The notes under the pieces were generated by a model. That model made no database searches. It was not told the DNA's origin and was given only the letters and a program-made list of their open reading frames with translations. Shown here in pieces: positions 50,432 to 59,460 of a stretch of 64,000 nucleotides of DNA. Origin of the DNA: Acetobacter aceti (GTDB lineage: Bacteria; Pseudomonadota; Alphaproteobacteria; Acetobacterales; Acetobacteraceae); the NCBI RefSeq assembly GCF_002005445.1, contig NZ_CP014692.1, positions 1,178,001 through 1,242,000 of the forward strand. The letters are read 5' to 3'. Positions within the stretch are counted from its first letter, which is position 1. Each line of letters opens with the position of its first letter. The position numbers and the translations under genes are program-made.

Positions 50432-50821
50432 TTAAAGTTTTCGCGAATTTATAGTCTGGTTTACTCCTATAGAAGCGAGATAGGGGAAAAGTTTAGAGCT
50501 AAGTTTTTCAGCTAAATTTGAAAAATCACATGTACCATAATCTATATCTTTCTTGAAATAACGGTAAATCCCGAGGCTATAGACACAATTAATAATACAT
50601 TGATTAATTATATCAAGGTCCTTGTCTTTTAAATTGAAAATTATTTTTTCATCTTTTTTTACTATAGGGGATACATAAATAGCGCAGGATGTCTCAAATA
50701 TTTCTTCTATAGATTAGCAAATAAGCATCTCTACTTCTCCAACGGAGATATTTTGAAAAATGATGGCGATAAGAAACTGTCTTAATGATACAGCCTCATC
50801 GCAGGTTAGATGCAAATCCAT
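50432..50821 (-). pseudogene. AT-rich orphan gene with one in-frame stop, function unknown
   Basis: Reading the minus strand from ATG 50821 gives a 129-codon frame broken once, by TAA at 50716-50714 (codon 36). Before it: MDLHLTCDEAVSLRQFLIAI and ISVGEVEMLIC. After it: IEEIFETSCAIYVSPIVKKD, then DIINQCIINCVYSLGIYRYF and LSSKLFPYLASIGVN, ending at TAA 50434-50432. The composition is protein-like (alternating hydrophobic/charged) but unrelated to any family I know. The whole 50.38-50.97 kb gap is strikingly AT-rich, pointing to foreign origin. It could be a decayed gene or two short peptides. Confidence 0.4.
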
Positions 50822-50972
50822 GGTTAATATATCCGTTTATATGCTGCTCTGATCTCGCAAGAATTGAACGATACTTGTGATAACAATGTCAATGATTTTA
50901 TTTAATATGTTTTCGATTATGTATTTATAAGTGACAAATAAGCAGAGTCAAATTGCGTTATTTTATGAGCAT
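50822..50972. other. AT-rich non-coding gap upstream of the orphan frame
   Basis: No gene is seen. The composition matches the adjacent AT-rich orphan frame. It lies past the 3' end of the response-regulator gene. No clear hairpin terminator is found. Confidence 0.3.
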
Positions 50973-51860
50973 TTATTCCACATCCCCCAATAGCCGTGAA
51001 GCGGCCGCCGCTGCTGCTGCCCGTCCACTGAAACCCGCCTTGTTATAAAGCTGTTCCGTATGTTTATCGATCGTGCGAGGGCTGATACTGAGGATTTCAG
51101 CAATATCACGGCTACTCTTGCCACGGCTGATCCAGAGAAGCACTTCCGCCTCCCGTGCGCTGAGACCGAATTTTTCCTGTAGAATCTGCTCTGGCCGATC
51201 CAGCTGAAAGGCGATGGAGAACAGCCATTCCTGCGGCCCATCTCGTCCGATAAACGTGACGCGTAGAACACCATTCTGGTAAGGACTGGTGAAAATGACC
51301 TGTCCGGGTTCCGATTTTTTTCTGACAAATTCAGAGAAACTCTCGGGAGAAGATAACTGCGCCAGAAATTCTGCGGCTTTGGGGGTGGACCAGAGTAGTT
51401 CACCGCTGTCATCCAGAGCGAAGAAGCGTCTGCCCACGCTATCCAGTGCCGCATGAGCAGTCCGGATACGACGTGCTGCAATCAGGTGAATTTCAATGCG
51501 TGCCAGAACTTCCGCGAAATGAAATGGTTTGGTCACATAATCAGTGGCGCCAGCTTCAAAAGCCCGTAGGACATGTTCGATTTCTGTCAGGCCGGTCATG
51601 AAGATGACGGGTAGAGCGTTGAGTGTGGCATCTGCTTTCATGCTGCGGCAGACATCCCATCCACTCAGTCCCGGCATGATCGCATCGACCAGTACGAGAT
51701 CGGGGAGGGTCCGGTTCATGACTTCAAAGGCGCTGTCACCGGATTGCGCCAGAAGAACCGAGTAACCGGCATTTGTCAGAGCTTCATCCATCATGCCGAG
51801 AGCGGCAGGATCGTCATCAATCACGAGAAGAGTGGAGCGGGAGGATGTTTCACGTGTCAT
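50973..51860 (-). CDS. LuxR/NarL-type response regulator of the permease-kinase
   Basis: 295 aa. Receiver domain with acidic pocket (VIDDDPAA), phospho-acceptor Asp59 (LVLVDAIMPGLSG), Thr89 and Lys111 (VTKPF). A middle PAS-like segment of ~100 residues (FFALDDSGELLWSTPKAAEFL) is unusual. The C-terminal HTH (about 231-290) reads FGLSAREAEVLLWISRGKSS and ILSISPRTIDKHTEQLYNKA. It overlaps the hybrid kinase gene by 4 nt (ATGA), so it is the likely output partner. A 7-2-7 palindrome of NarL geometry in the urtA promoter is a candidate target. Confidence 0.88.
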   Translation of the reverse strand: MTRETSSRSTLLVIDDDPAALGMMDEALTNAGYSVLLAQSGDSAFEVMNRTLPDLVLVDAIMPGLSGWDVCRSMKADATLNALPVIFMTGLTEIEHVLRAFEAGATDYVTKPFHFAEVLARIEIHLIAARRIRTAHAALDSVGRRFFALDDSGELLWSTPKAAEFLAQLSSPESFSEFVRKKSEPGQVIFTSPYQNGVLRVTFIGRDGPQEWLFSIAFQLDRPEQILQEKFGLSAREAEVLLWISRGKSSRDIAEILSISPRTIDKHTEQLYNKAGFSGRAAAAAAASRLLGDVE

Positions 51861-54800
51861 GCGGGAAGGTCCTCCAGTAAACGTCTGACAGTCTCAAGTT
51901 GATAAGTGCGGGCTGCTTCCTGAATAGGGGCAAGAGTCGTGACAAGATGGGGGTGACTGTTGCAAAGAAGGTCAAGTTTCTGTCGTAAAAGACGGACGTT
52001 TCCTGAATTGATCAATTCAGTGAGTTCCATTTTCTCATCGAGCGTCAAGGGAGTGTCCGATACAGCGGATAGCCGGGTGTTTTCAGAATGAAGCACAGCT
52101 TCATCTTCTGCTGTCGATATTGGAAGAATTTCACCTGAAAGATCATTATTTTCAGAATCGAAAATCCATTTGATATCCAGAAGCCGTCCGATTTCATCGA
52201 GGAGAGTCTGAAAGTCCACGGGTTTCGGCAGGACCGTGCAGTCATCCAGAGAGGGAACGCGCCGTGACGCCAGTTCGGTGACATTGCCGGTGAGAAAGAG
52301 CAGGGGAAGATGGCCTGCGCTGGTTTCCCGGATACGCAGCGCCAGTTCCCGTCCATCCATGCCCGGCATGGAAAGATCGAGAATGATCAGGTCCGGTAGG
52401 TCTGCTTTCAGAAGTTCGAGACATTCAATGCCGCCTGAGACATCGCGGACGTTGAAATGTCTGGAGCCAAGAAATTCATGCATCATGCGCCGGTGGGCAG
52501 CATTATCATCGACCACGAGTATGGTTTTACATGAGCCTTCATAGCCTGATGGCAGCCCCTGAAGAGCCGGAGCTGCATCTTCAGCCCGATCGGACAGGAG
52601 CAACCGCACTCGGAAACGTGTTCCGTGTCCCACTTCACTCATCAGGGTGAGTTCTCCTCCCAGAATGTGGGTGAGAAGCCGTGTGATGGTCAGCCCAAGA
52701 CCTGTGCCCGGCACGGCGTCTCCTGCAGCTCTTTCGAAAGGCTCGAAAATCCGTTCCTGATCAACGAGCGCAATTCCGGGGCCTGTATCTTCAATGATGA
52801 ATTCAGCAATCTGGCCGCGCCAGTTTACCGTGAATGTTACCGAGCCTGACTGGGTGAATTTTACGGCATTGGAAAGCAGGTTCAGCAGGATCTGACGCAG
52901 ACGATGCTCATCTCCCATCACTACAGGTGGCAGATATCCAGGATGATAATGGAAATCCAGCTTTTTGGCGCGTGCTTGTGGCCGCACCATCTGCACAACG
53001 GTATTGAGAAACTGGCTCAGAGCGATCCTGTCGCTATAAAGCTCGATGCGACCGGCTTCAATTTTGGAAATATCGAGAAGTCCTGTCAGAAGTCCCGTCA
53101 TATGCTCACCACTTTCCCGCATGGTGCGTAGAACGTCCTGCCGGTCTGTAGGAATGCGATGATCGTTCTGAAGGATCTGCGTGTAGCCCATGATGGTGTT
53201 CAGGGGGGCTCTGATTTCGTGACTGATTCCACTCAGATAACGGGTTTTTGCAAGGCTGGCGGCCTCGGCCTTTTCCCGCGCCCGTTTGAGGGCTTCATCC
53301 GTGCGTTGGTGGGCACGGATCTCGTTCATCAGCAGATGAGTCTGGCGACGGGTTTCTTCACCTGCGGCCTGTCGTCCATCCTGTCCGAGGACGACGAGCC
53401 AGGATGTCAGAACGACAAGAAAAAACAGAAGGAGATAAGTGTGATTATGAGCAAACGAGCTGTCTCCAATCAGCAGCATTGCCGCTGTGCCCAGTCCTGC
53501 AAAAAGAAAAAAACGTCCTTTTGTAGATAGAAGAAAACTCTTTATTTTTCTGGGAAACAATTCAAACGGAAGGCTGAACTGTTGTCTCAGATGCGTGACG
53601 GGTGGTTTGCAGCGATCATTGCAGCGTGCGTCCAGTGAACAGCAGAGCGAGCAGATCGCCCCTCCATAAGCCGGGCAGCGGGCCATGTCGGTCGCTTCAA
53701 AACTATGTTCACAAATCACGCATTTCATGGAGTGGCGTGTGTTCCAGTCGGCAGGCGCCCGGCGTGCGAGATAGGTTCTCCCACCTGTCAACGCTGCAAG
53801 AAAGGGTGTCACCAGAAAGGACAGACCTAACGCGATGAACGGTGAAAAAGCTGCGGCATAAGGCCCGAAATAACCGTCAGTGCAGAGAATCCCTGTCACA
53901 GCGCCTGTAAGAGCCGCTCCCAGTCCCACGGGGTTGATGTCTGGCAGAAGGGCGCGCTTGAATTCAACAAAAGAGGGGCTGAGTTTGAGAGGTTTGCAAA
54001 GCACGATGTCGGCGAGGATGGGGCCGATCCATGCTGCCGCAAGGTCCGCATACAGCACGATGCCGGTCTCAATGGTGCTGACCAGTCCTGCAAGCATGAG
54101 AAGGAGGGCAAGAGCTACCGTGAACAGGACATAGAACACCCGTCCTGGATGGGAATGTGTCAGGCGTGAAAAGAAGTTCGACCAGGCGAGAGAGCCGGCA
54201 TAGGCGTTGGTGATGTTGATCTTGAACTGGGCGACGATGACGAGTGCTGCGGTGGCGAGCGTAGCGAATGGCGGTGACAGAAATGTTCCGTAGGCGAGCC
54301 TGTACATCTGTTGCGGCTGCACGGAGCGTTCGGGGGAAAAACCGGCATGAAGAACGGCCCATGCCAGAAAAGATCCGGCGAAAAGTTTTGCGGCGTCAAA
54401 TACGATCCACCCTGGTCCACCCGCGATCAGTGCACACCACCAGCCAAACCGGTTGTCTCGGGAGAGTGTCGGCATGAAACGCAGAAAATCGACCTGTTCC
54501 GCACTCTGGCAGATCAGCACAAACATGATGGACGCCGCACTGCCGATGGCGAAGATATTGACGGGCTGGGTGGAGGCCAATCCCTTGAACTGAACCCAGT
54601 CACCAACCCAGTCCGGGTGAGCGTAGAGAATGGCGATCAGCGGAATAAGGTTGAGTGCGAACCACAGGGGCAGGGAGAAGATCTGGAACCGTGCAATAAA
54701 ACGGAATCCGCCGGTCACCAGTGGAATGACAAGGAGAGCCGCAAGACAGCAGGCGATGGTATGAGAAATACCGGGAATCTGCTCCAGTAACGCAGCCAGA

Positions 54801-55267
54801 ATGGCGGCCTCGATCCCGAAGAAAATGAAGGTGAAACTCGCATAGATCAGCGAGGTGAGGGTCGAGCCGATATAGCCGAACCCCGTGCCGCGTGTAAGCA
54901 GATCGATGTCGAGACCGCTGCGCGCGGCGGTGGCGCAGATCGGCAGACTGACCAGAAAGATCACTACGCTGACAAAGAGAATGGCAAGCGCAGTGTTGGA
55001 AAAGCCGAACGCCATGGTCAGCGTGCCGCCGATGGCTTCAAGCGCCAGAAAGGAGATGGAGCCGAGCGCCGTCAGGGCTGCCCGCAAGGGTGTCGCAGCC
55101 CGGGCGGAACGGGCTGTAAAGCGCAGGGCGTAATCCTCGAGCGACTGGTCGGCTGCCCAACGGTTATAGTCGCGCCGCATGCGTACGATGCGTAATGGCC
55201 TCATGGCTGGGCGCCTGGGCACCCGGACAACTGCTCCTGCATCTCTGTTTTCCTTTGCATCTCTCAT
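51857..55267 (-). CDS. NCS1-type permease fused to hybrid histidine kinase
   Basis: 1136 aa. Residues ~30-500 form a ~12-helix domain resembling NCS1 nucleobase/cytosine permeases (DYALRFTARSAR, then FGFSNTALAILF and GSAASIMFVLICQSAEQVDF). A cysteine cluster follows (517-553: CVIC, C, CSLCC, C, C), perhaps zinc- or redox-binding, then two more helices (~585-630). The kinase core has His683 (SGISHEIRAPLN), N-box (LLNLLSNAVKF, ~795-805), DTGPG (827-831) and GTGLGL (854-859). A receiver follows with Asp964 (IILDLSMPGMDG) and a helical tail resembling a histidine-less HPt. It is divergent from urtA. It recalls CbrA, which fuses a different transporter family to a kinase. Confidence 0.88.
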   Translation of the reverse strand: MRDAKENRDAGAVVRVPRRPAMRPLRIVRMRRDYNRWAADQSLEDYALRFTARSARAATPLRAALTALGSISFLALEAIGGTLTMAFGFSNTALAILFVSVVIFLVSLPICATAARSGLDIDLLTRGTGFGYIGSTLTSLIYASFTFIFFGIEAAILAALLEQIPGISHTIACCLAALLVIPLVTGGFRFIARFQIFSLPLWFALNLIPLIAILYAHPDWVGDWVQFKGLASTQPVNIFAIGSAASIMFVLICQSAEQVDFLRFMPTLSRDNRFGWWCALIAGGPGWIVFDAAKLFAGSFLAWAVLHAGFSPERSVQPQQMYRLAYGTFLSPPFATLATAALVIVAQFKINITNAYAGSLAWSNFFSRLTHSHPGRVFYVLFTVALALLLMLAGLVSTIETGIVLYADLAAAWIGPILADIVLCKPLKLSPSFVEFKRALLPDINPVGLGAALTGAVTGILCTDGYFGPYAAAFSPFIALGLSFLVTPFLAALTGGRTYLARRAPADWNTRHSMKCVICEHSFEATDMARCPAYGGAICSLCCSLDARCNDRCKPPVTHLRQQFSLPFELFPRKIKSFLLSTKGRFFLFAGLGTAAMLLIGDSSFAHNHTYLLLFFLVVLTSWLVVLGQDGRQAAGEETRRQTHLLMNEIRAHQRTDEALKRAREKAEAASLAKTRYLSGISHEIRAPLNTIMGYTQILQNDHRIPTDRQDVLRTMRESGEHMTGLLTGLLDISKIEAGRIELYSDRIALSQFLNTVVQMVRPQARAKKLDFHYHPGYLPPVVMGDEHRLRQILLNLLSNAVKFTQSGSVTFTVNWRGQIAEFIIEDTGPGIALVDQERIFEPFERAAGDAVPGTGLGLTITRLLTHILGGELTLMSEVGHGTRFRVRLLLSDRAEDAAPALQGLPSGYEGSCKTILVVDDNAAHRRMMHEFLGSRHFNVRDVSGGIECLELLKADLPDLIILDLSMPGMDGRELALRIRETSAGHLPLLFLTGNVTELASRRVPSLDDCTVLPKPVDFQTLLDEIGRLLDIKWIFDSENNDLSGEILPISTAEDEAVLHSENTRLSAVSDTPLTLDEKMELTELINSGNVRLLRQKLDLLCNSHPHLVTTLAPIQEAARTYQLETVRRLLEDLPA

Positions 55268-55291
55268 GCCAGATGCGACATCGTAATAAAC

Positions 55292-55307
55292 TACGCAAGT
55301 TTGCGTA
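55292..55307. promoter_or_regulatory. Perfect 7-2-7 palindrome in the urtA/kinase promoter
   Basis: TACGCAA-GT-TTGCGTA: two perfect 7-bp arms with a 2-bp centre. NarL-family regulators bind heptamers beginning TAC arranged 7-2-7. The site lies between the divergent kinase gene and urtA, 55 bp upstream of the urtA ATG. It is a strong candidate operator for the adjacent LuxR-type response regulator. The assignment is inference. Confidence 0.6.
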
Positions 55308-55362
55308 TGGGAAAATCTGCGCTGATAGGGATGCTTATGTTAGTATCAGAAGGACAGAGGCC

Positions 55363-56688
55363 ATGACGACGTCGCCGCGTTTCTCCCGCCGTGATTTTAC
55401 GAAATTCAGTCTCGCTGCATCTGCCGCGATGCTCGCCGGTGTGAAAGGTGCCGCTGCAGCCCCGAAAGGCGAGCCGATCCGCATTGGCGTGCTGCATTCC
55501 CTGTCCGGAACCATGGCCATCAGCGAGACCACGCTGAAAGACGTCATCCTGATGCTGGTCGAGTTGCAGAATCGTAAAGGCGGCGTGCTTGGACGTCCGC
55601 TGGAAGCGGTCGTGGTTGATCCGGCCTCCAACTGGCCGCTGTTCGCGGAGAAAGCCCGTCAGCTTCTTGCCGTGGACAAGGTGGCGTCTGTGTTCGGTTG
55701 CTGGACCAGCGTGTCCCGCAAGTCGGTGCTGCCGGTGTTCGAGGAACTCAACGGCATTCTGTTCTACCCCGTGCAGTATGAAGGGCAGGAGTGCAGCCGC
55801 AATGTGTTCTACACTGGGGCCGCCCCCAACCAGCAGGCCATTCCGGCTGTGGACTATCTTCTCAGCGCCGATGGCGGCGGAGCGAAGCGTTTCGCATTGA
55901 TCGGCACGGACTACGTCTATCCGCGCACAACAAACCAGATTCTCCAGAATTACCTGAAATCCAAAGGCATCGCGGACGCCGACATCATGGTGAACTACAC
56001 GCCGTTCGGACAGTCCGACTGGCAGACCATCGTGTCCCAGCTCAAGGCGTTCGGTTCCGCGGGTAAGAAAACAGCCGTCGTATCCACCATCAATGGTGAC
56101 GCCAATGTCCCGTTCTATAAGGAACTGGGCGCACAGGGCATCACGGCCACGGATATTCCGGTCATGGCCTTCAGTGTTGGCGAGGAAGAACTGGCGGGTA
56201 TGGATACCAAGCCGCTCGTCGGCCAACTCGCCGCCTGGAACTATTTCGAGAGCATCGATAGTCCCGCCAACAAGTCCTTCATCAAGGAGTGGCATACCTA
56301 CACGAAGAACCCGAAGCGCACGACGAACGATCCGATGGAAGCCTCCTATATCGGCTTCAATCTGTGGGTGCAGGCGGTCGAGAAGGTCGGTTCCACCGAT
56401 CATGACAAGGTTATCGACGCGATGGTCGGTCTGAAGCAGGCCAACCTGACGGGCGGCACGGCGAAGGTTCTGCCAAACCATCACATCACGAAGCCGGTCT
56501 ATATCGGCGAGATTCAGGATGACGGGCAGTTCAACGTCGTCTGGCAGACGCCGAAGGAAGTGCCGGGCATGGCCTGGTCGCCTTACGTGGCCGAGACGAA
56601 GAACCTGATCGGCGACTGGACCAAGCCCATCAACTGCGGAAATTACGACACGGTCAAAAAAGCCTGTCTCGGAGCAAAGCATGGCTGA
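55363..56688 (+). CDS. urtA: Urea ABC transporter substrate-binding protein
   Basis: Periplasmic urea-binding protein. The start at ATG 55363 (AGAAGGACAGAGG upstream) gives 441 aa with a twin-arginine signal (FSRRDFTKFSLAA). The family pattern is clear: VGVLHSLSGTMAISE-type start (here IGVLHSLSGTMAIS), VFGCWTSVSRKSVLPVFEE, LFYPVQYEGQECSRNVFYTG, YVYPRTTNQIL and GGTAKVLPNHHITKPVYIGE, all typical of UrtA. It leads an operon with urtBCDE, overlapping urtB by 8 nt. Confidence 0.95.
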   Translation: MTTSPRFSRRDFTKFSLAASAAMLAGVKGAAAAPKGEPIRIGVLHSLSGTMAISETTLKDVILMLVELQNRKGGVLGRPLEAVVVDPASNWPLFAEKARQLLAVDKVASVFGCWTSVSRKSVLPVFEELNGILFYPVQYEGQECSRNVFYTGAAPNQQAIPAVDYLLSADGGGAKRFALIGTDYVYPRTTNQILQNYLKSKGIADADIMVNYTPFGQSDWQTIVSQLKAFGSAGKKTAVVSTINGDANVPFYKELGAQGITATDIPVMAFSVGEEELAGMDTKPLVGQLAAWNYFESIDSPANKSFIKEWHTYTKNPKRTTNDPMEASYIGFNLWVQAVEKVGSTDHDKVIDAMVGLKQANLTGGTAKVLPNHHITKPVYIGEIQDDGQFNVVWQTPKEVPGMAWSPYVAETKNLIGDWTKPINCGNYDTVKKACLGAKHG

Positions 56689-58339
56689 CGTTGCGATGTC
56701 GGGTCCGGCAGCTCTTTCCGGCCGGAAACTGTGGAACGGTGCGCGGGGTATCTTCGCCGCCGTCCTTCTGAGCCTGCTTTTCATCCAGCCTGATAGCGCC
56801 CGGGCTGATGAAGATGCATTCGCCGGGCTTGCGACAACGCAGTTCAACACCATCGCTTCATCAGTCGATCAGATCGCGCAGCAGGGAGGGCCCAGAGCTC
56901 TCCCTGTTCTGCGTGCTCTGGCCGACAAGAAACTTTTTGCCGCCAGTGAAGGCGACGCTCTGTTCATCCGTAAGGGCGACAGTTGGGAGGATGCCCGTTC
57001 CGGTGTTCCCGCTACCCCGGATGAGACGACGCTGCGGCCTGTAAGGGTCAATAATCGTGTCAGACTTGCCGTTGCGGCAGCCGAGGCTGAACTGGAACTC
57101 GTTTCCGGCACGCCTGCGGAAAGACAGGCTTCCGCAACGGTGTTCTACCAGCGCCACGATCCGGCCATGCTGCCTGCCATCGACAAGGCGCTGTCAAAAA
57201 CTGATGACGCCACCCTGAAGGATACATTGCTTAACGCCCGTGCGGCGGCTCTGCTCAGTCCCGGCGCTCCGGCGTCTGACGCACAGGCCCAGCAACAGGC
57301 TGTCGCCAAACTCAGGGCGGCAGGCGGTCTTGATGCCCGCGGCATTCTGGCTCAGGCCTCAACAGAGGAGACGCTTGACCCAGCAACACGCAAAGCTGCG
57401 GAAGAAGCGGTTTCCTCAATCGACTTCGAGCTGAGACTGTGGGGTTTCGGGCAGGACGCCTTTTACGGCATGAGTCTGGGTTCCGTGTTGCTGCTGGCCG
57501 CGATGGGGCTCGCCATCACATTCGGCGTCATGGGTGTGATCAACATGGCTCATGGCGAACTGATGATGATCGGCGCCTACACGACGTGGCTGACGCAGAA
57601 AGCCGTGCTTTCAGTGGCACCCGCTCTGGGGTCTTTCAGTCTGGTTCTGGCGATTCCCGCAGCCTTTCTGGTGTGCGGTGCGCTGGGGATCGTGATTGAG
57701 CGCGGGCTGATCCGCTTTCTCTATGGCCGTCCGCTTGAAACACTGCTGGCGACATGGGGACTTTCCCTCATTCTTCAACAGGTCATCCGCTCCCTGTTCG
57801 GACCGACCAACGTGGCGGTGACCACGCCCCCCTGGCTGTCCGGCTCCTTCCATCTGGGCGGTATCGAGGTCACGATTGATCGTCTCGCCATCATGATCTT
57901 TGCGGTCGTGGTCATGGCGGGTCTGACGTTGGTGTTGCGCCGTACACCGCTCGGACTGCAAATGCGCGCTGTCACCCAGAACCGGCGTATGGCGGCGTTG
58001 ATGGGTATCCGCACGGCGCGGGTTGATGCGCTGACTTTCGGCCTCGGGTCGGGTATTGCCGGGCTGGCGGGCGTTGCGGTCAGTCAGATCGACAATGTCA
58101 GCCCCAATCTCGGACAGAGCTACATTATCGACAGCTTCCTCGTCGTTGTGTTCGGTGGCGTGGGCAATCTGTGGGGCACTCTGGCGGCGGCGGCCACGCT
58201 CGGTATCGGCGGCAAGGCTCTTGAGCCGCTGGTCGGCGCCGTGTCGGGCAAGATCCTGCTGCTCGTCCTCGTCATTCTCTACATTCAGCGTCATCCACGC
58301 GGCATGTTTCCGCTGCGGGGCCGGGGAGTGGAATCGTGA
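56681..58339 (+). CDS. urtB: Urea ABC transporter permease UrtB
   Basis: 552 aa. The N-terminus has a signal-like helix (IFAAVLLSLLFIQPDSARA) and a ~190-residue extracytoplasmic region (ATVFYQRHDPAMLPAIDKAL, helical, repeat-like) that distinguishes UrtB from LivH. The LivH-type permease domain begins near residue 250 (GFGQDAFYGMSLGSVLLLAA, FGVMGVINMAHGELMMIGAY) and ends ILYIQRHPRGMFPLRGR. Overlaps urtC by 4 nt. Confidence 0.93.
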   Translation: MADVAMSGPAALSGRKLWNGARGIFAAVLLSLLFIQPDSARADEDAFAGLATTQFNTIASSVDQIAQQGGPRALPVLRALADKKLFAASEGDALFIRKGDSWEDARSGVPATPDETTLRPVRVNNRVRLAVAAAEAELELVSGTPAERQASATVFYQRHDPAMLPAIDKALSKTDDATLKDTLLNARAAALLSPGAPASDAQAQQQAVAKLRAAGGLDARGILAQASTEETLDPATRKAAEEAVSSIDFELRLWGFGQDAFYGMSLGSVLLLAAMGLAITFGVMGVINMAHGELMMIGAYTTWLTQKAVLSVAPALGSFSLVLAIPAAFLVCGALGIVIERGLIRFLYGRPLETLLATWGLSLILQQVIRSLFGPTNVAVTTPPWLSGSFHLGGIEVTIDRLAIMIFAVVVMAGLTLVLRRTPLGLQMRAVTQNRRMAALMGIRTARVDALTFGLGSGIAGLAGVAVSQIDNVSPNLGQSYIIDSFLVVVFGGVGNLWGTLAAAATLGIGGKALEPLVGAVSGKILLLVLVILYIQRHPRGMFPLRGRGVES

Positions 58340-59460
58340 ACGCATCCCTCTCATTTCGTGGCGCGTCCGTCACCGCGGTCATTGTCGTTCTGCTGACGGG
58401 TGTGCTGGCGGTGGGTAGCCTGCTGCCCGCTTCCAGCCCTGTGCAGGTGTCACCGTTCATCATGACGCTCGCCGGCAAGTATCTGGCTTATGCCATGCTC
58501 GCGCTTGCTGTTGATCTGGTCTGGGGCTTTGCCGGAATCCTGACGCTCGGGCATGCGGCCTTCTTCGCGCTCGGCGGCTATGCGATGGGCATGTATCTCG
58601 TGCGGGAAATCGGCGCACGCGGTGTCTATGGCAATGCGGACCTGCCGGATTTCATGGTCTTCCTGTCATGGAAAAGCCTGCCCTGGTACTGGTGGGGCTC
58701 CGACCATTTTCCGGTGGCATTGGCGCTGATGCTGGTCGTGCCGGCCGCTCTGGCCGGGCTGTTCGGCTGGCTGGCGTTCCGTTCCCGCGTCTCGGGCGTC
58801 TATCTGTCGATCATCACACAGGCGCTGACCTACGCGCTGATGCTGGCGTTCTTTCAGAATGGCTTCGGGTTTGGTGGTAATAACGGTCTGACCGATTTCA
58901 AGGACATCCTTGGATTTGATCTGCACAGCTCTTACACCCGCGCCGGGATGCTGTTCATCAGCGGGCTTATCCTTGCGGGAGCATTGCTGGCAGGCCGCTA
59001 CGTAGTCGGTGGCCGGTTCGGAAGTCTGCTGATCGCCGTGCGTGATGCAGAGAGCCGGACACGGTTTCTTGGTTATCGTCCGGAACAGATGAAGCTGCTG
59101 GTCTGGGTGTTCTCCGCCATCATCGCGGCGATCGGTGGCGCGCTCTACGTCATCCAGGTCGGCATCATCAACCCTGGCGAATTCGCGCCCGCCAACTCCA
59201 TCGAAGCCGTGATCTGGGTGGCAGTCGGTGGACGCGGCACACTGTCCGGCGCGGTTATCGGTGCAATCCTCGTCAATCTTGGCAAAACACTGTTCACGGC
59301 CTGGCTGCCGGAAATGTGGCTCTACGGTCTTGGGGCGCTCTTCATGGCGACCACGCTGTTTCTCCCGCAGGGACTGATGGGGCTGATGCGTCATATACCG
59401 AAAAAACGGCCTTCTGAAGTAACGCCTGAAGTGACCAGTCCGGAAGGAGAGGAGGCATGA
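58336..59460 (+). CDS. urtC: Urea ABC transporter permease UrtC
   Basis: 374 aa from GTG 58336. A LivM-type permease: YLAYAMLALAVDLVWGFAGI and LGHAAFFALGGYAMGMYL at the N-terminal half, VYLSIITQALTYALMLAFFQ and NNGLTDFKDILGF in the middle, and VAVGGRGTLSGAVIGAILVN near the C-terminus. The gene overlaps urtB and urtD by 4 nt each (GTGA/ATGA), so translation of the operon is tightly coupled. Confidence 0.93.
   Translation: MNASLSFRGASVTAVIVVLLTGVLAVGSLLPASSPVQVSPFIMTLAGKYLAYAMLALAVDLVWGFAGILTLGHAAFFALGGYAMGMYLVREIGARGVYGNADLPDFMVFLSWKSLPWYWWGSDHFPVALALMLVVPAALAGLFGWLAFRSRVSGVYLSIITQALTYALMLAFFQNGFGFGGNNGLTDFKDILGFDLHSSYTRAGMLFISGLILAGALLAGRYVVGGRFGSLLIAVRDAESRTRFLGYRPEQMKLLVWVFSAIIAAIGGALYVIQVGIINPGEFAPANSIEAVIWVAVGGRGTLSGAVIGAILVNLGKTLFTAWLPEMWLYGLGALFMATTLFLPQGLMGLMRHIPKKRPSEVTPEVTSPEGEEA

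Noticed and set aside
55291..56853. 520-codon open frame antisense to urtA
   Set aside because: Shadow of urtA; also crosses the urtA promoter and has no recognisable motif.
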